From Streptomyces sp. MBT65 (GTDB taxonomy: Bacteria; Actinomycetota; Actinomycetes; Streptomycetales; Streptomycetaceae): a DNA stretch of 46,046 bases. Positions 15,521-24,315 of the stretch are shown in pieces (the stretch's first letter is position 1; every line of letters starts with the position of its first letter). Position numbers and translations under genes: made by a program. Location: the NCBI RefSeq assembly GCF_016612545.1, contig NZ_JAENRY010000026.1, positions 1 through 46,046 of the forward strand, in the 5' to 3' direction. The notes under the pieces were generated by a model. It had not been told where the DNA came from. It was given only the letters and a program-made list of their open reading frames with translations, and searched no databases.

Positions 15521-17278
15521 CTACCGCTTCTCACTGTCGCCGTACTTTCCCGGATCCTTCGCGCGATCCGCAGCCTGTGCGCAGGCCGCCGCAAAGGCCG
15601 CCGTCACCGCTCCTTCGTCCGTGCCGCTCGCCCGAACGTCGATCTCTCCTCCCAGACGGCGAGCGGTGCTCCAGCGCACCACCTGGTCGGTGTAGAGATC
15701 CGTCTCGAACTCCCAGGCATCCACCGACCACGGATCGGGACGAGTAGCCGACTCACGCGCGCCGCCGGGCAGGAAGGCTGCGTGGGCATGGTGAACGACG
15801 CGGCGGTCGGGAAGGCGGTCGCGGACGGAGCCCGGGCCACCAGCCCCTTCCCGCTCCCACTTCCACCGGTCCCACTCCTCAACCTCAGCCATCTGACCTG
15901 GCCGTTCGGAGCGCCAGCGTTCCACGAGGGAGTCGGCGTGCCCACGGTCGCGGAAGGGGACGAGGTATTCGCCGATGCGAGCGACGTACACCAACACCTC
16001 GGCGGAAGCACCCGCCTCATCGGTAGCCTCCCTTCCTCGGCCAGCGGCCATAGGCCACAGCAGTCCGCTGACCTTGGCGGCCGTGTCCCTCAGCACGCGA
16101 CCGGTCAGGTGCTGGTAACGGCGGCGCATCCGGGCCGAGTTGCCGGGCTCCCAGCCCATGATCCGGTCCACCACGGCATCGGGGACACCGAGGATGAGCA
16201 GCACGGTCGCGGCCGTGTGGCGAGCGTCGTGGAGGCGGCCGTCGCGGACGGCGGCAGCCTTCAACAGGTCCTTCCACCGGTGGTAATCGGTGTTGGGGTT
16301 GAGCGGTTCGCCGGTCGGCGAGGTGAACACGTACCCCTTCTCGACCCACAGGTTGCGGGCGAGGGTGCGCTCGCGGGCCTGCTCCTCCTTGTGCTGCTGG
16401 AGCAGCTTCAGGAGTTCCTCGGGGACACCGATCGGGCGCTTGCCCGCCTTGGACTTCGTTCCCTTGGTCTCCTTGCGGGTGTTGATCTTCTGCGGGCAGT
16501 AACCGGGCATACGGCCGCAGCGGTTGCCGCAGCCGTGCTTGTAGCGAGGCCGCAGGCGGCTCTGTCGTACCCGAATCACACCGGCGTCGAAGTGGACGTC
16601 CTCCCACTTCAGGCCCAAGACCTCGCCCTGGCGCAGACCGAGGGCCAGGGCGATGACCCACCGGGCGGTGTTGCGATGCTTGTCCGCTTCGAGCAGGAGC
16701 CGCTGGACCTCCTCGATCGTGTAGGGCTCGACCTCCTCTTCCTCCAGTTTCGGCGCCTTGGCGATCGAGACGGGGTTGAGGGTGATGTGCCGCCGCCGCA
16801 CAGCCTCGTTGAGGGAGGTATTCAGGGTGCGGTGGACCTGGTGTGCGGTGCCGGCGGCGCTGCCTGCCTCCTGCATCTTCTTGTAGAACCGCTCGATGTG
16901 CTCGGGTTCGAGCTTCTCCAAGCGATGGGCGCCCAAGCCGGGAATGAGGTGGCGGTAGACGGCGACTCGGTAGCCGTCGATCGTGTACTCGCCAACGCTC
17001 GGTGCGGCGATGTTCTCCACCCAGTGCGTGAGCCAGGTCTCCACCGTCCAGTGCTGGCCGGCCTTGCGGACGCTTCCGGCGTCGCGCTTGCGTTCCAGCT
17101 CGCGTACGACCTTGGTGATCTCGGCGCGCGTCTTGCGACTGGCGTGACGGCGGTCCGGGCTGCCGTCGTCCTTGACGCCGACGGTGACGCGGCCGTGCCA
17201 ACGACCGTCCTTGCCAAGGTAGATGGTGGAGGCGCCGTTGGGCTGCCGGGACGTGCGGGGCTTCTTCGGCTGCGTCAT
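15521..17278 (-). CDS. int: Tyrosine recombinase/integrase with long C-terminal extension
   Basis: Site-specific recombinase of 585 residues for integration and excision. It has an AP2-like arm-binding start (GRWHGRVTVGVKDDG), a SAM-like core-binding domain (about 75-165) and a catalytic domain with Arg216 (LGLRQGEVLGL), His350-x-x-Arg353 (HDARH), Trp376 and nucleophile Tyr388 (RRRYQHL). Two features are odd: a cysteine cluster HGCGNRCGRMPGYCP at 248-262 inside the catalytic domain, and 197 residues after Tyr388, much longer than usual. The tail is Trp/Arg/Glu-rich and unrecognised. It follows xis by 11 bp, so they share a message. Confidence 0.92.
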   Translation of the reverse strand: MTQPKKPRTSRQPNGASTIYLGKDGRWHGRVTVGVKDDGSPDRRHASRKTRAEITKVVRELERKRDAGSVRKAGQHWTVETWLTHWVENIAAPSVGEYTIDGYRVAVYRHLIPGLGAHRLEKLEPEHIERFYKKMQEAGSAAGTAHQVHRTLNTSLNEAVRRRHITLNPVSIAKAPKLEEEEVEPYTIEEVQRLLLEADKHRNTARWVIALALGLRQGEVLGLKWEDVHFDAGVIRVRQSRLRPRYKHGCGNRCGRMPGYCPQKINTRKETKGTKSKAGKRPIGVPEELLKLLQQHKEEQARERTLARNLWVEKGYVFTSPTGEPLNPNTDYHRWKDLLKAAAVRDGRLHDARHTAATVLLILGVPDAVVDRIMGWEPGNSARMRRRYQHLTGRVLRDTAAKVSGLLWPMAAGRGREATDEAGASAEVLVYVARIGEYLVPFRDRGHADSLVERWRSERPGQMAEVEEWDRWKWEREGAGGPGSVRDRLPDRRVVHHAHAAFLPGGARESATRPDPWSVDAWEFETDLYTDQVVRWSTARRLGGEIDVRASGTDEGAVTAAFAAACAQAADRAKDPGKYGDSEKR

Positions 17279-17289
17279 GCGCGCCCCAC

Positions 17290-17589
17290 TCAGGCCGCGG
17301 TGCCGAAGTCCGAGGGCCGGTAGCGGCGGGCCAGGAATTCTCCGACCGCCTCGGCGGGTATGCGGCGCAGGCTGCCGATCTTCACGGAGCGGATCTCGCC
17401 GGACGAGACGTACTCGTACATCTTCGTCCGGCCGATGCCGAGACGGCGGCCGGCCTCCTCGACGGTGAGCCCGACGAGGGTGGGATCGCCTGGTACGTCG
17501 TCCCGCGCGGGCATCAGGGCGCGCAGGGCGCCCTCGGAGATGCCGAGCAGCTGGGCGATCTGGGTTACGGGCAGGGGAAACTCGGGCAA
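17290..17589 (-). CDS. xis: Excisionase, MerR-like helix-turn-helix
   Basis: A 99-aa small DNA-binding protein. LTVEEAGRRLGIGRTKMYEY followed by SSGEIRSVKIGSLRRIP is the excisionase-family HTH with its wing. It directs the integrase towards excision. The regulator gene lies 155 bp upstream on the same strand and int follows at 11 bp. A GGAGGG-like site (GAGCCCTC complement) precedes the ATG. Confidence 0.9.
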   Translation of the reverse strand: MPEFPLPVTQIAQLLGISEGALRALMPARDDVPGDPTLVGLTVEEAGRRLGIGRTKMYEYVSSGEIRSVKIGSLRRIPAEAVGEFLARRYRPSDFGTAA

Positions 17590-17744
17590 GAGGGCTCCTC
17601 ACCCGGTCACGTACGGAGCGCCAACTCCGGTCGGACCGGTCATGGTGGTGTGGGTGGTGGTTGGGCGGTTGCGCAGACGCGCGAAGGTGCCGCAGGGGTA
17701 GGTCCTGGGTGTTCGCAGCACCGAGGGCCCGGCGGCGGGGGGGG

Positions 17745-18314
17745 TTACTCGTCGACGTCGACGGGAGCGTCGGTGGTCGACGGATTGAAGGCGTCGCCGA
17801 GCCAGCGGATCAGCCGGGAGCGGGCTCCCTTGTGGCGGTGGAAGTCGCCGTTGGAGGCCGCGTCCAGTTCGTAGGCAAGCAGGTTGCGGACCATGGTGTC
17901 CTGGTCCGGGTTGGCCTTGGTGTACTCCCGGAGCTGGTCCTGGATCGCGTCCATCGACTTGCCCAGGGAACGCCATTCCTTCCACAGCTCGACGTACTCG
18001 CCGACCAGCCGACGGATGATCGGGTTGGCCATCTGCCCTGGCGGACTGGCCAGTTCGTCGAGGGTCATGTCGAAGACCTTGCAGAAGCCGAGCGCCTCGT
18101 CGGTGTTGACGCGGCGGCGCGGCTTGCCACTCTCGATGCGCCAGATAGCGGACTGACCGATGGGGTGGCCGACCTCGGCCATCTTCTCGGCCAGGGTGAC
18201 CGAACTCCAGCCGCGCGCTTCGCGCTCCAGCTTCACGCGCTCGGCGATGTTGTCCTCGACCGGTGGCCGCGCGTTCGTGGCGCTCGCGTCGTCGTCGCCC
18301 TTGCCGTTGGCCAT
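17745..18314 (-). CDS. XRE-type helix-turn-helix regulator
   Basis: A 189-aa protein. Residues 20-80 form a Cro/C1-type HTH (AERVKLEREARGWSSVTLAE, then GQSAIWRIESGKPRRRV). The rest is an alpha-helical region of unknown role (ELWKEWRSLGKSMDAIQDQL). ATG at 18314 follows GAGGAGG; GTG at 18320 is also possible. It is transcribed towards xis and int and away from the helicase gene, with paired inverted repeats between, so it likely acts as the element's master repressor or switch. Confidence 0.85.
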   Translation of the reverse strand: MANGKGDDDASATNARPPVEDNIAERVKLEREARGWSSVTLAEKMAEVGHPIGQSAIWRIESGKPRRRVNTDEALGFCKVFDMTLDELASPPGQMANPIIRRLVGEYVELWKEWRSLGKSMDAIQDQLREYTKANPDQDTMVRNLLAYELDAASNGDFHRHKGARSRLIRWLGDAFNPSTTDAPVDVDE

Positions 18315-18363
18315 CTTCACCTCCTCGTCGGGCGGGCCTGCCGTACAGCTGCGGCCTACGGTG

Positions 18364-18414
18364 AACTAGTTAACATCATTTGGAAGACGAATGCAACTAG
18401 ACGTCTCTCAAATG
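18364..18414. promoter_or_regulatory. Operator cluster between regulator and replication genes
   Basis: A perfect palindrome AACTAGTT lies at 18364-18371, with a half copy AACTAG at 18395-18400. A 13-bp inverted repeat (11 of 13 matching) pairs CATTTGGAAGACG at 18377-18389 with CGTCTCTCAAATG at 18402-18414 over a 12-bp spacer. The region is AT-rich against its surroundings and sits between the divergent XRE gene and dnaB-like gene. Confidence 0.7.
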
Positions 18415-18466
18415 CCTAGGGTAGACTTATGGCGTCCGGCGGCGAACGCGGCTGGACAAGCAGAAA

Positions 18467-18491
18467 CCCCCGGTGCTGTGAACACCGGGGG
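18467..18491 (+). promoter_or_regulatory. Leader hairpin upstream of the first DnaB-like gene
   Basis: CCCCCGGTG (18467-18475) pairs with CACCGGGGG (18483-18491) around a 7-base loop. It lies 92 bp before the helicase start and could act as an attenuator or a protein-binding leader. A similar hairpin precedes the second DnaB gene at 26092. Confidence 0.6.
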
Positions 18492-18582
18492 CGAAGCGGA
18501 AACCCTCAACCGCCCAACCATGACGATCTGGACCGGTGGCCGGAGTTGGCGCTCCATGTAGCCTGCCGGGAGAGGAGTCCTA

Positions 18583-20118
18583 TTGACCCAGAATACGGGT
18601 CACATGCACGAGATGCCATCCCACTCCGGATACCGGTCCGCGCCGTATCCGGACGAGCCGGCGCAGACTCCTTTCAACCTGGAGGCCGAGTGCGCAGTGC
18701 TCGGCGCCTGCATGCACCACAGCGACGTCATCGACACGGTTCGACCCATCCTCGGCGAGGACGCCTTCTACCGGCCCGCGCACGAAACGGTCTGGCGCGC
18801 GCTGCTCGCCCAGCACCGCGAGGGCAGGCCGACCGACCCGATCGTCCTCAGCGAGCTGCTCCAGGAGCAGGGCGATCTGGCGCGTGTCGGCGGAGCCGCC
18901 TACCTGCACCAGCTCGCCAGTGCGCTCTACGACGCCGGCAGCGCGCAGCACCACGCGGAGATCATCCGCAAGAAGGCCAACCTGCGCCGCCTGCTCGCCT
19001 CGGCCGTGCGGACCGTCCAGCGTGCCCAGGAGCCGGGCGCCGACCCCGACGAGATACGCAGCGAGATCGAAGCGGAGGTGCGCGCCGAGTGCGAGCGTGC
19101 CCTCGCATCGGGACAGGGCCGCTTGTCCCGCTTCGCTGTCGACGGGTGGGTCTTCGTCAAGGAGACCGGCGCCGACACCGAACCCTTGTGGGGAACGCGC
19201 GACAAGACCGTCTGGGCCTCTGGCGAGAGCCTGATGATCGTCGGCGCACCCGGGGTCGGCAAGACCACCCTGGCCCACCAGGTGATCTTCGCCCGCCTCG
19301 GTCTGCAGGAGACGGTCCTGGAGATGCCGGTCGCGCCCAGCAGGCGGGTGCTCTATCTGGCCATGGACCGCCCTAAGCAGATCGCCAAGGCCATGGCCCG
19401 TCGGGTCTTCGACACCGACGAGAAGATCCTGCGCGACGGACTCGTCGTCTGGCAAGGCCCGCTGCCCGCCAGCCTGGACAAGGAACCGGACCTCCTCGCC
19501 GACCTCGCCGCCGCCCACCGGGCCGACACCATCGTGATCGACAGCCTCAAGGACGCCGTGAGCACGATGGTCGACGACAGCCTCGCGGTCGCCTTCCACA
19601 ACGCCCGCAACCGCGCCCTGCGAGGCGGCGTGGAGATCCTGGAGCTGCACCACCAGCGCAAGGCCACCGCCGACGCCCCGCACGGTCAACGCCCCAGCCT
19701 GGACCAGGTCTACGGCTCCACCTGGTACGTCTCCGGCGCAGGCAGCGTCCTGTTCGTCACAGGCAAGGCCGGCGACCCCGCCGTCACCCTGCACCACCTC
19801 AAGACCCCCACCGGCGAGGTCGGCCCGCTGGACGTCACCCACGACCACGTGCGTGGCACCACCACGGTCGACCCCACCAAGGACCCCGCCGTCCTGATCG
19901 GCAACGCCCCGAACGGGATGACCGCCCGAGACCTGGCAGTCGCCCTGCTCGGTGGAGGCGACCCCGACCGCGCCGACGTGGAGAAGGCACGCCGCCACCT
20001 CGGCCGCCTCGTCGATAGCGGCCTGGCCACCAAAGCCGACGGGATCGCCGGAGGTGCCGGAGGCGGACAGCAGACCCGCTACTACGCCTCCGCACGCCAC
20101 CTCACCGCCGTCGGCTGA
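18583..20118 (+). CDS. DnaB-like replicative helicase with RepA/KaiC-type ATPase domain
   Basis: A 511-aa protein. Residues 30-140 match the DnaB N-terminal domain (NLEAECAVLGACMHH, LGEDAFYRPAHETVWRAL). The ATPase domain is nearer the AAA_25/RepA branch than true DnaB: Walker A GAPGVGKTT at 221-229, and Walker B TIVIDSLKDA. The C-terminus looks like a winged helix (MTARDLAVALLGG). TTG at 18583 is used as start because GGAGAGGAG lies just upstream. Iteron-like repeats follow the stop. It probably unwinds or initiates replication of this element. Confidence 0.85.
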   Translation: MTQNTGHMHEMPSHSGYRSAPYPDEPAQTPFNLEAECAVLGACMHHSDVIDTVRPILGEDAFYRPAHETVWRALLAQHREGRPTDPIVLSELLQEQGDLARVGGAAYLHQLASALYDAGSAQHHAEIIRKKANLRRLLASAVRTVQRAQEPGADPDEIRSEIEAEVRAECERALASGQGRLSRFAVDGWVFVKETGADTEPLWGTRDKTVWASGESLMIVGAPGVGKTTLAHQVIFARLGLQETVLEMPVAPSRRVLYLAMDRPKQIAKAMARRVFDTDEKILRDGLVVWQGPLPASLDKEPDLLADLAAAHRADTIVIDSLKDAVSTMVDDSLAVAFHNARNRALRGGVEILELHHQRKATADAPHGQRPSLDQVYGSTWYVSGAGSVLFVTGKAGDPAVTLHHLKTPTGEVGPLDVTHDHVRGTTTVDPTKDPAVLIGNAPNGMTARDLAVALLGGGDPDRADVEKARRHLGRLVDSGLATKADGIAGGAGGGQQTRYYASARHLTAVG

Positions 20119-20136
20119 GCCCCACGGGCCCTCGCG

Positions 20137-20311
20137 AAGCGATCACGCGACCGTACACGCGGCCCCTGCGCGCAGACACCGCCGTGAACCGCTCACAGCG
20201 CGCACGCTCACCGCAAAACCGCAGGTCAAGCGATCACGCGAGCGTCCACGCCGTACACGCGTCCAAGCGATCACGCGCGGGGCCCCCTTTAGAAGGGGCC
20301 CCGCGTGTACG
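20137..20311 (+). repeat. Iteron-like repeat cluster, candidate origin of the element
   Basis: AAGCGATCACGCG occurs exactly at 20137-20149, 20228-20240 and 20265-20277. CCGTACACGCG occurs at 20151-20161 and 20251-20261, and CGTACACGCG appears inverted at 20302-20311. The set fills the gap after the helicase gene. Direct repeats beside a replication gene are typical of iteron origins; a transcriptional regulator array is the alternative. Confidence 0.7.
20276..20305 (+). terminator. GC-rich hairpin at the end of the repeat cluster
   Basis: CGCGGGGCCCC pairs with GGGGCCCCGCG around a short loop containing TTTAGAA. It overlaps the third AAGCGATCACGCG copy. It could terminate the helicase message or form part of the origin. 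Confidence 0.65.
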
Positions 20312-20367
20312 CCCCCTCCCTGAACACCCCTCACTCCCTCCCCTTCCTCCCCTTGGAGACCGTCTGC

Positions 20368-21702
20368 ATGACGCTCGGCAGCACCGCACAAATAGACGCC
20401 GCCATCGACACCATGTCGCTCTTGCCTGACTGGACTACTTCGTCTGCGGCCGACGTAGTCCTGCCCCTCGTCGTAGCCCTGCTCGCTGCATGGCTGCTAC
20501 GCCGACGCGCCCAGAAGCCCGGTACCGGGCGGCGACGTGGCACGGCCGCCATCCCAGTCGCCGCCGTCGCCGCGATCGGCTGCACCGCTTACAGCGCGGA
20601 CACCAGCTGGCGGTTCGCCGCCGACTACCTCGACATGGGCGGCACCATCGAACGGGCCGCGATGTTCGCCGTCGCGGAACTCGCCCTGTTCGCCACCGCG
20701 CTGATGGCCCGGCAGAACCTCAACGGCCCGAAGCAGGCGCCCGGGGCGCCCGGCACCCTCACCTGGGTGATCACCGGCGTGCAGATCGTGCCCGCCTACG
20801 CCGAGTCCGGTCTGGTGGGCGGAACCGTGCGGGCCTTCGTCGGCCCGGTCCTGGCGGCCGTGCTCTGGCACCTGGCCATGGGCATCGAGCTGCGCAACCG
20901 CAGCCCGCACGCCGACTCCCGCAGCCTCACAGCCGTCCTCGCCCGACAGATGCGGGAACGGCTGTTGGCCCGTCTGGGGATTGCCGACCAGGACGCGGAC
21001 GCCGCCCGAATCATCCGCGAGCGCGCCCTCGACCGGGCCGTGACCCTGATCCTCCGGGCAGAGGTCATGAAGCCCGAGAAACGCGACAAGCCGCGAGGCC
21101 GGCGCCTCACCCGCCGTCTGCACCAGGCACTGGAGCAGGCCGACGTCGACCGCGACAAGCGCCAGGACGAGCTGCTGCTGCGCAAGCTCGCCACCCGGCA
21201 ACAGGCCCTCACTCTGGCCTCCATTCCGCTGCCCCGGCGCTGGCCCGCCCTTACCGCGGGCACGCCGAGCGGTTCCGCACCTGCCCGCCCGCGCGCCACA
21301 GCGACGAGGCGGGCAGAGAATCCGGGCCGCCCGCCCGAGAACGACGCGGGCGATGACACGGCCCACCGGGCTGCCCACCAGGAGCCCGAAACCCGCCCGC
21401 ACACGCCCGCCCACACCCCCACGAGCCCCGCACCGGAACCGGGCGAGGAAGAGCCCGATGCCGATCCGGGCAAGGCCGCACGGGCGAAGCCGAACCGCCC
21501 GGGCCCCAAACCTCGGGCGACACGGGAAGCTCTCACCGCCTACGCCCACCGCATCCACGGCGAGACCGGACGTCTCTCCCGCGATCTGCTTGAGGACACC
21601 GTGCGCGAGGACGGCTACAGCGTCGCCAGCGACACCGCCGGCGAGGTCGTGCGCACCGTCAAGGCCGAGTTGAGGGCCGCTCGCACCGGCCACCCCCACT
21701 GA
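20368..21702 (+). CDS. Membrane protein with long cytoplasmic tail, possible transfer-associated
   Basis: A 444-aa protein. Four or five hydrophobic segments lie in the first 180 residues (VVLPLVVALLAAWLL, IPVAAVAAIGCTAY, AAMFAVAELALFATALMA and the stretch from TLTWVITGVQ to AVLWHLAMG). A charged region, a Pro/Glu/Thr-rich linker and a C-terminal GPKPRATREALTAYAHR domain that may bind nucleic acid follow. The topology resembles Streptomyces plasmid spread proteins and DUF2637 proteins, but I cannot assign a family. GGAG lies before ATG at 20368. It precedes mobC by 37 bp, which supports a role in DNA transfer. Confidence 0.6.
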   Translation: MTLGSTAQIDAAIDTMSLLPDWTTSSAADVVLPLVVALLAAWLLRRRAQKPGTGRRRGTAAIPVAAVAAIGCTAYSADTSWRFAADYLDMGGTIERAAMFAVAELALFATALMARQNLNGPKQAPGAPGTLTWVITGVQIVPAYAESGLVGGTVRAFVGPVLAAVLWHLAMGIELRNRSPHADSRSLTAVLARQMRERLLARLGIADQDADAARIIRERALDRAVTLILRAEVMKPEKRDKPRGRRLTRRLHQALEQADVDRDKRQDELLLRKLATRQQALTLASIPLPRRWPALTAGTPSGSAPARPRATATRRAENPGRPPENDAGDDTAHRAAHQEPETRPHTPAHTPTSPAPEPGEEEPDADPGKAARAKPNRPGPKPRATREALTAYAHRIHGETGRLSRDLLEDTVREDGYSVASDTAGEVVRTVKAELRAARTGHPH

Positions 21703-21739
21703 ACCGCCCCACCCACAACGCCCGAGGAAGACTCGCCCA

Positions 21740-22378
21740 ATGCACGACTCGCACCACGAACTCCCCACCGGACACAGGGAGATGGCTACCCCAGCCTCAA
21801 CGCCAGCAAGCAATGGCGATGGACCGTCCATAGGCCGGTCCATCGCGGACCCCTCCGCCCCGGGGGTGGCGGAGGAGGAGCTCCGGCACGAGGGCGTGCC
21901 GGAGCAGGAACGGGTGGGCGCCGGCGAGCAGCCGCGCGATCCCTCCGTTGGGGCCACGCAGCGTGCGCCGTACCGCCGCGCGAACCTCGATGCGCAGCGC
22001 TCCGAGCACGTCACCGCGCGCTTCGCGCCGCACGAGAAGCACGACATCCAGTCGTCGGCGAAGACCGCTCACGTGACCATGGCCCGCTACATTGCCGACG
22101 CCACCATGGCCCGCGTCCGCGGTGAGATCACCGTCGCTGCCGAGCGCACGGTCTACGACGATGCGGTCGACGAGCTCGCCGCTATGCGGGCGCAGATCGC
22201 CCGGATCGGCAACAACGTCAACCAGATCGCCCGCCGCCTCAATGCGGACGGCGATCCACACCCTGTGGACGCCGCGATCCTCCACCGGGCGGACCGCCTG
22301 CTCACCACCGCCCACGACACAGTCCGGGCGATCGACGACGCCGCCTTCCGGGCAGCCGGGCAGAAGTGGGCGGTCTGA
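21740..22378 (+). CDS. mobC: MobC-family relaxosome accessory protein
   Basis: A 212-aa protein. The first 85 residues look disordered. A ribbon-helix-helix-like part (APHEKHDIQSSAKTAHVTMA) is followed by the MobC signature ELAAMRAQIARIGNNVNQIA and RRLNADG. It would bind oriT and help the relaxase load. A GAGGAAG site precedes the ATG. The stop lies 1 bp before the relaxase GTG, so the pair is coupled. Confidence 0.85.
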   Translation: MHDSHHELPTGHREMATPASTPASNGDGPSIGRSIADPSAPGVAEEELRHEGVPEQERVGAGEQPRDPSVGATQRAPYRRANLDAQRSEHVTARFAPHEKHDIQSSAKTAHVTMARYIADATMARVRGEITVAAERTVYDDAVDELAAMRAQIARIGNNVNQIARRLNADGDPHPVDAAILHRADRLLTTAHDTVRAIDDAAFRAAGQKWAV

Positions 22379-22379
22379 G

Positions 22380-24089
22380 GTGATCGCGAACATCGTCAAG
22401 CCGGGCAACCACACCTACGGCGTACTCGCCTACCTCTTCGACAAAGGCCGCGCCAACGAACACACCGACCAGCACATCGTCGCCTCCTGGGACGACTTCG
22501 TCCCCGACCCCGGCCCCTGGGACACCCCCGGCCACAAGCAACGGCTCGGCCAGCTCACCCAGGCCCTGGATCTGCGGGTCAAGCAAGCCGGCGACAAGGC
22601 ACCTGAGGGACACGTGTGGCACTGCTCGATCCGCGCCGCGCCCCAGGACCACATCCTCACCGACGCCGAGTGGGCCACCATCGCCCGGCGCGTGCTGCAC
22701 GCGACCGGCATCGCACCCGACAGCGACCCGGACGGCTGCCGGTGGGTTGCCGTGCGGCACGCGGAGGACCACATCCACATCGTCGCCACCAAGGTGCGCG
22801 GTGATCTGCGCCCGCCGCGGAACTGGAACGACTACCACCGCGCCATGAACGAACTCAGAGCCGTCGAGGAAGACTTCGGCCTCACCCAGGTTCCGCATGG
22901 TCCCGAAGCTGCTGCTGGCACCTCGGCGGTGAAGCGCTCCACCCGGGCCGAGGAGGAGAAAGCCAAGCGGCAGGGCCACGACAAGACCGCGCGTGAACGG
23001 CTGCGGCACGCCGTGCGTACCGCGCTGTCCCACGCGAAGGATCTGAATGAGTTCTTCAACCTGCTCGCCGATGCCGGCCTTCAGGTCGAGACCCGCACCC
23101 TGCCCTCCGGTGACCTCCAGGGCTACAAGGTAGCCCTGGCTGACGCCGGCACGACCGTCTGGTTCTCCGGCTCCAGCCTCGCCACCGACCTGTCCCTCCC
23201 CCAGATCCGACAGCGCCTGGCCGCCGCCGAGGCACAGCCCACCGCAGCCTCATCAGCTCGCCCTCACCGCCCCAGCCCGTGGCACGTCGCAACCGCTGCC
23301 GCCGAACGCATCCCCCACCACCTCACCCGCGCCGACGACGGTGCCATCCAGGCCCACCTGACCGTCTTCGGCGAAGTCCTCTACGCGCTCCCTGCCCATG
23401 CTCCTGTCCGACTCCAGGCCGAACTCCACCGTGCGGCTGTCGCCTTCGAACACGCCGCCCACACCCGCGCCCGCGCCGACCACCAGCACGCCCGCGCACT
23501 GCGGGGCGCGCTGAAGGCCATGCGCTACCAGCCTGCGGACCACACCGGGCTCGCCATGTTCTTGGACGCCGCCGTCCTCGTCGTCCTCGCAGTCCAGCGC
23601 CACAGCGCACTGCACCACCACGACCGGCAGGTGGCCGCCGCCCGTCAGACGCTCACGCACCTGCAAGCCGCCTACGCCCAGATAGCCCCTGCCAGCCTCG
23701 CCGCACTCGCCAGGCACAGTCCCTCCGACAGCACGGTGCACCGGTACGCCCTCACCCTGCACGAGGTCCTGCCCCGCCACGCCGAACAGATCCTCACCGA
23801 AGGCGACTGGCCCGCGCTCATCGCCACTCTCGCCGCCGTCGAAGCCGCTGGCCACAACCCGGCTACCGTCCTCCAACAGGCAGCCCAGCACCGCCCCTTG
23901 GACGACGCGAAGTCAGTATCCGAAGTCCTCGTCTGGCGCGTCCAACGCCTCGGCGACCGGCACGTGTCCAGCTCCCGAAGGTGGGGCGCGCTGGACCGCA
24001 CTCCCCGTGTCTCGTCCAATGCGCGGACCACCACCGCGGCGCCCTCCACCTCCACACCGCTGCCACCCCGCGTGCACCGGTCACGATAA
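22380..24089 (+). CDS. Relaxase/mobilisation nuclease (VirD2/MobA-type HUH)
   Basis: A 569-aa relaxase that nicks oriT. The N-terminus IANIVKPGNHTYGVLAYLF is a common start for actinobacterial relaxases; Tyr13 or Tyr18 may be the nucleophile. The metal-binding triad is in RHAEDHIHIVATKVR (His127, His131, His133). The C-terminal 300 residues are helical and unassigned. GTG at 22380 was chosen since it meets the mobC stop and restores the full N-terminal motif; reading further upstream only gives mobC in another frame. No TraB, TcpA or VirB gene is in the window, so the element looks mobilisable or its transfer genes lie elsewhere. Confidence 0.88.
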   Translation: MIANIVKPGNHTYGVLAYLFDKGRANEHTDQHIVASWDDFVPDPGPWDTPGHKQRLGQLTQALDLRVKQAGDKAPEGHVWHCSIRAAPQDHILTDAEWATIARRVLHATGIAPDSDPDGCRWVAVRHAEDHIHIVATKVRGDLRPPRNWNDYHRAMNELRAVEEDFGLTQVPHGPEAAAGTSAVKRSTRAEEEKAKRQGHDKTARERLRHAVRTALSHAKDLNEFFNLLADAGLQVETRTLPSGDLQGYKVALADAGTTVWFSGSSLATDLSLPQIRQRLAAAEAQPTAASSARPHRPSPWHVATAAAERIPHHLTRADDGAIQAHLTVFGEVLYALPAHAPVRLQAELHRAAVAFEHAAHTRARADHQHARALRGALKAMRYQPADHTGLAMFLDAAVLVVLAVQRHSALHHHDRQVAAARQTLTHLQAAYAQIAPASLAALARHSPSDSTVHRYALTLHEVLPRHAEQILTEGDWPALIATLAAVEAAGHNPATVLQQAAQHRPLDDAKSVSEVLVWRVQRLGDRHVSSSRRWGALDRTPRVSSNARTTTAAPSTSTPLPPRVHRSR

Positions 24090-24315
24090 GCACGGCTCCC
24101 ATCCACGGCGGCCGAGCGCGCTTCGCATCCCCCGTCGGGCTCCGCCCAACGCCCCTACCGAAGAAGCCGCCGTGTGCTCAGTTCCTGATGCCAGTCGGCC
24201 AACTACGCAATCGGGCGTGCAGATTGTCGCAATGGTGCCAACTCGGGCCGCTAATCTGGATGTTGCCGCCTGGGGCGAGCCAGCCCTACGGTCCCTCACG
24301 CATCGGAGGTGGTGG

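Noticed and set aside
18518..18559. A 13-codon frame with two Trp codons before the first helicase gene, as a leader peptide
   Set aside because: No ribosome site and no run of regulatory codons; too short to support.
20137..20277. Repeat cluster as a CRISPR array
   Set aside because: Repeats are 13 bp with uneven spacing (91 and 37 bp), not repeat-spacer units, and no cas gene is present.
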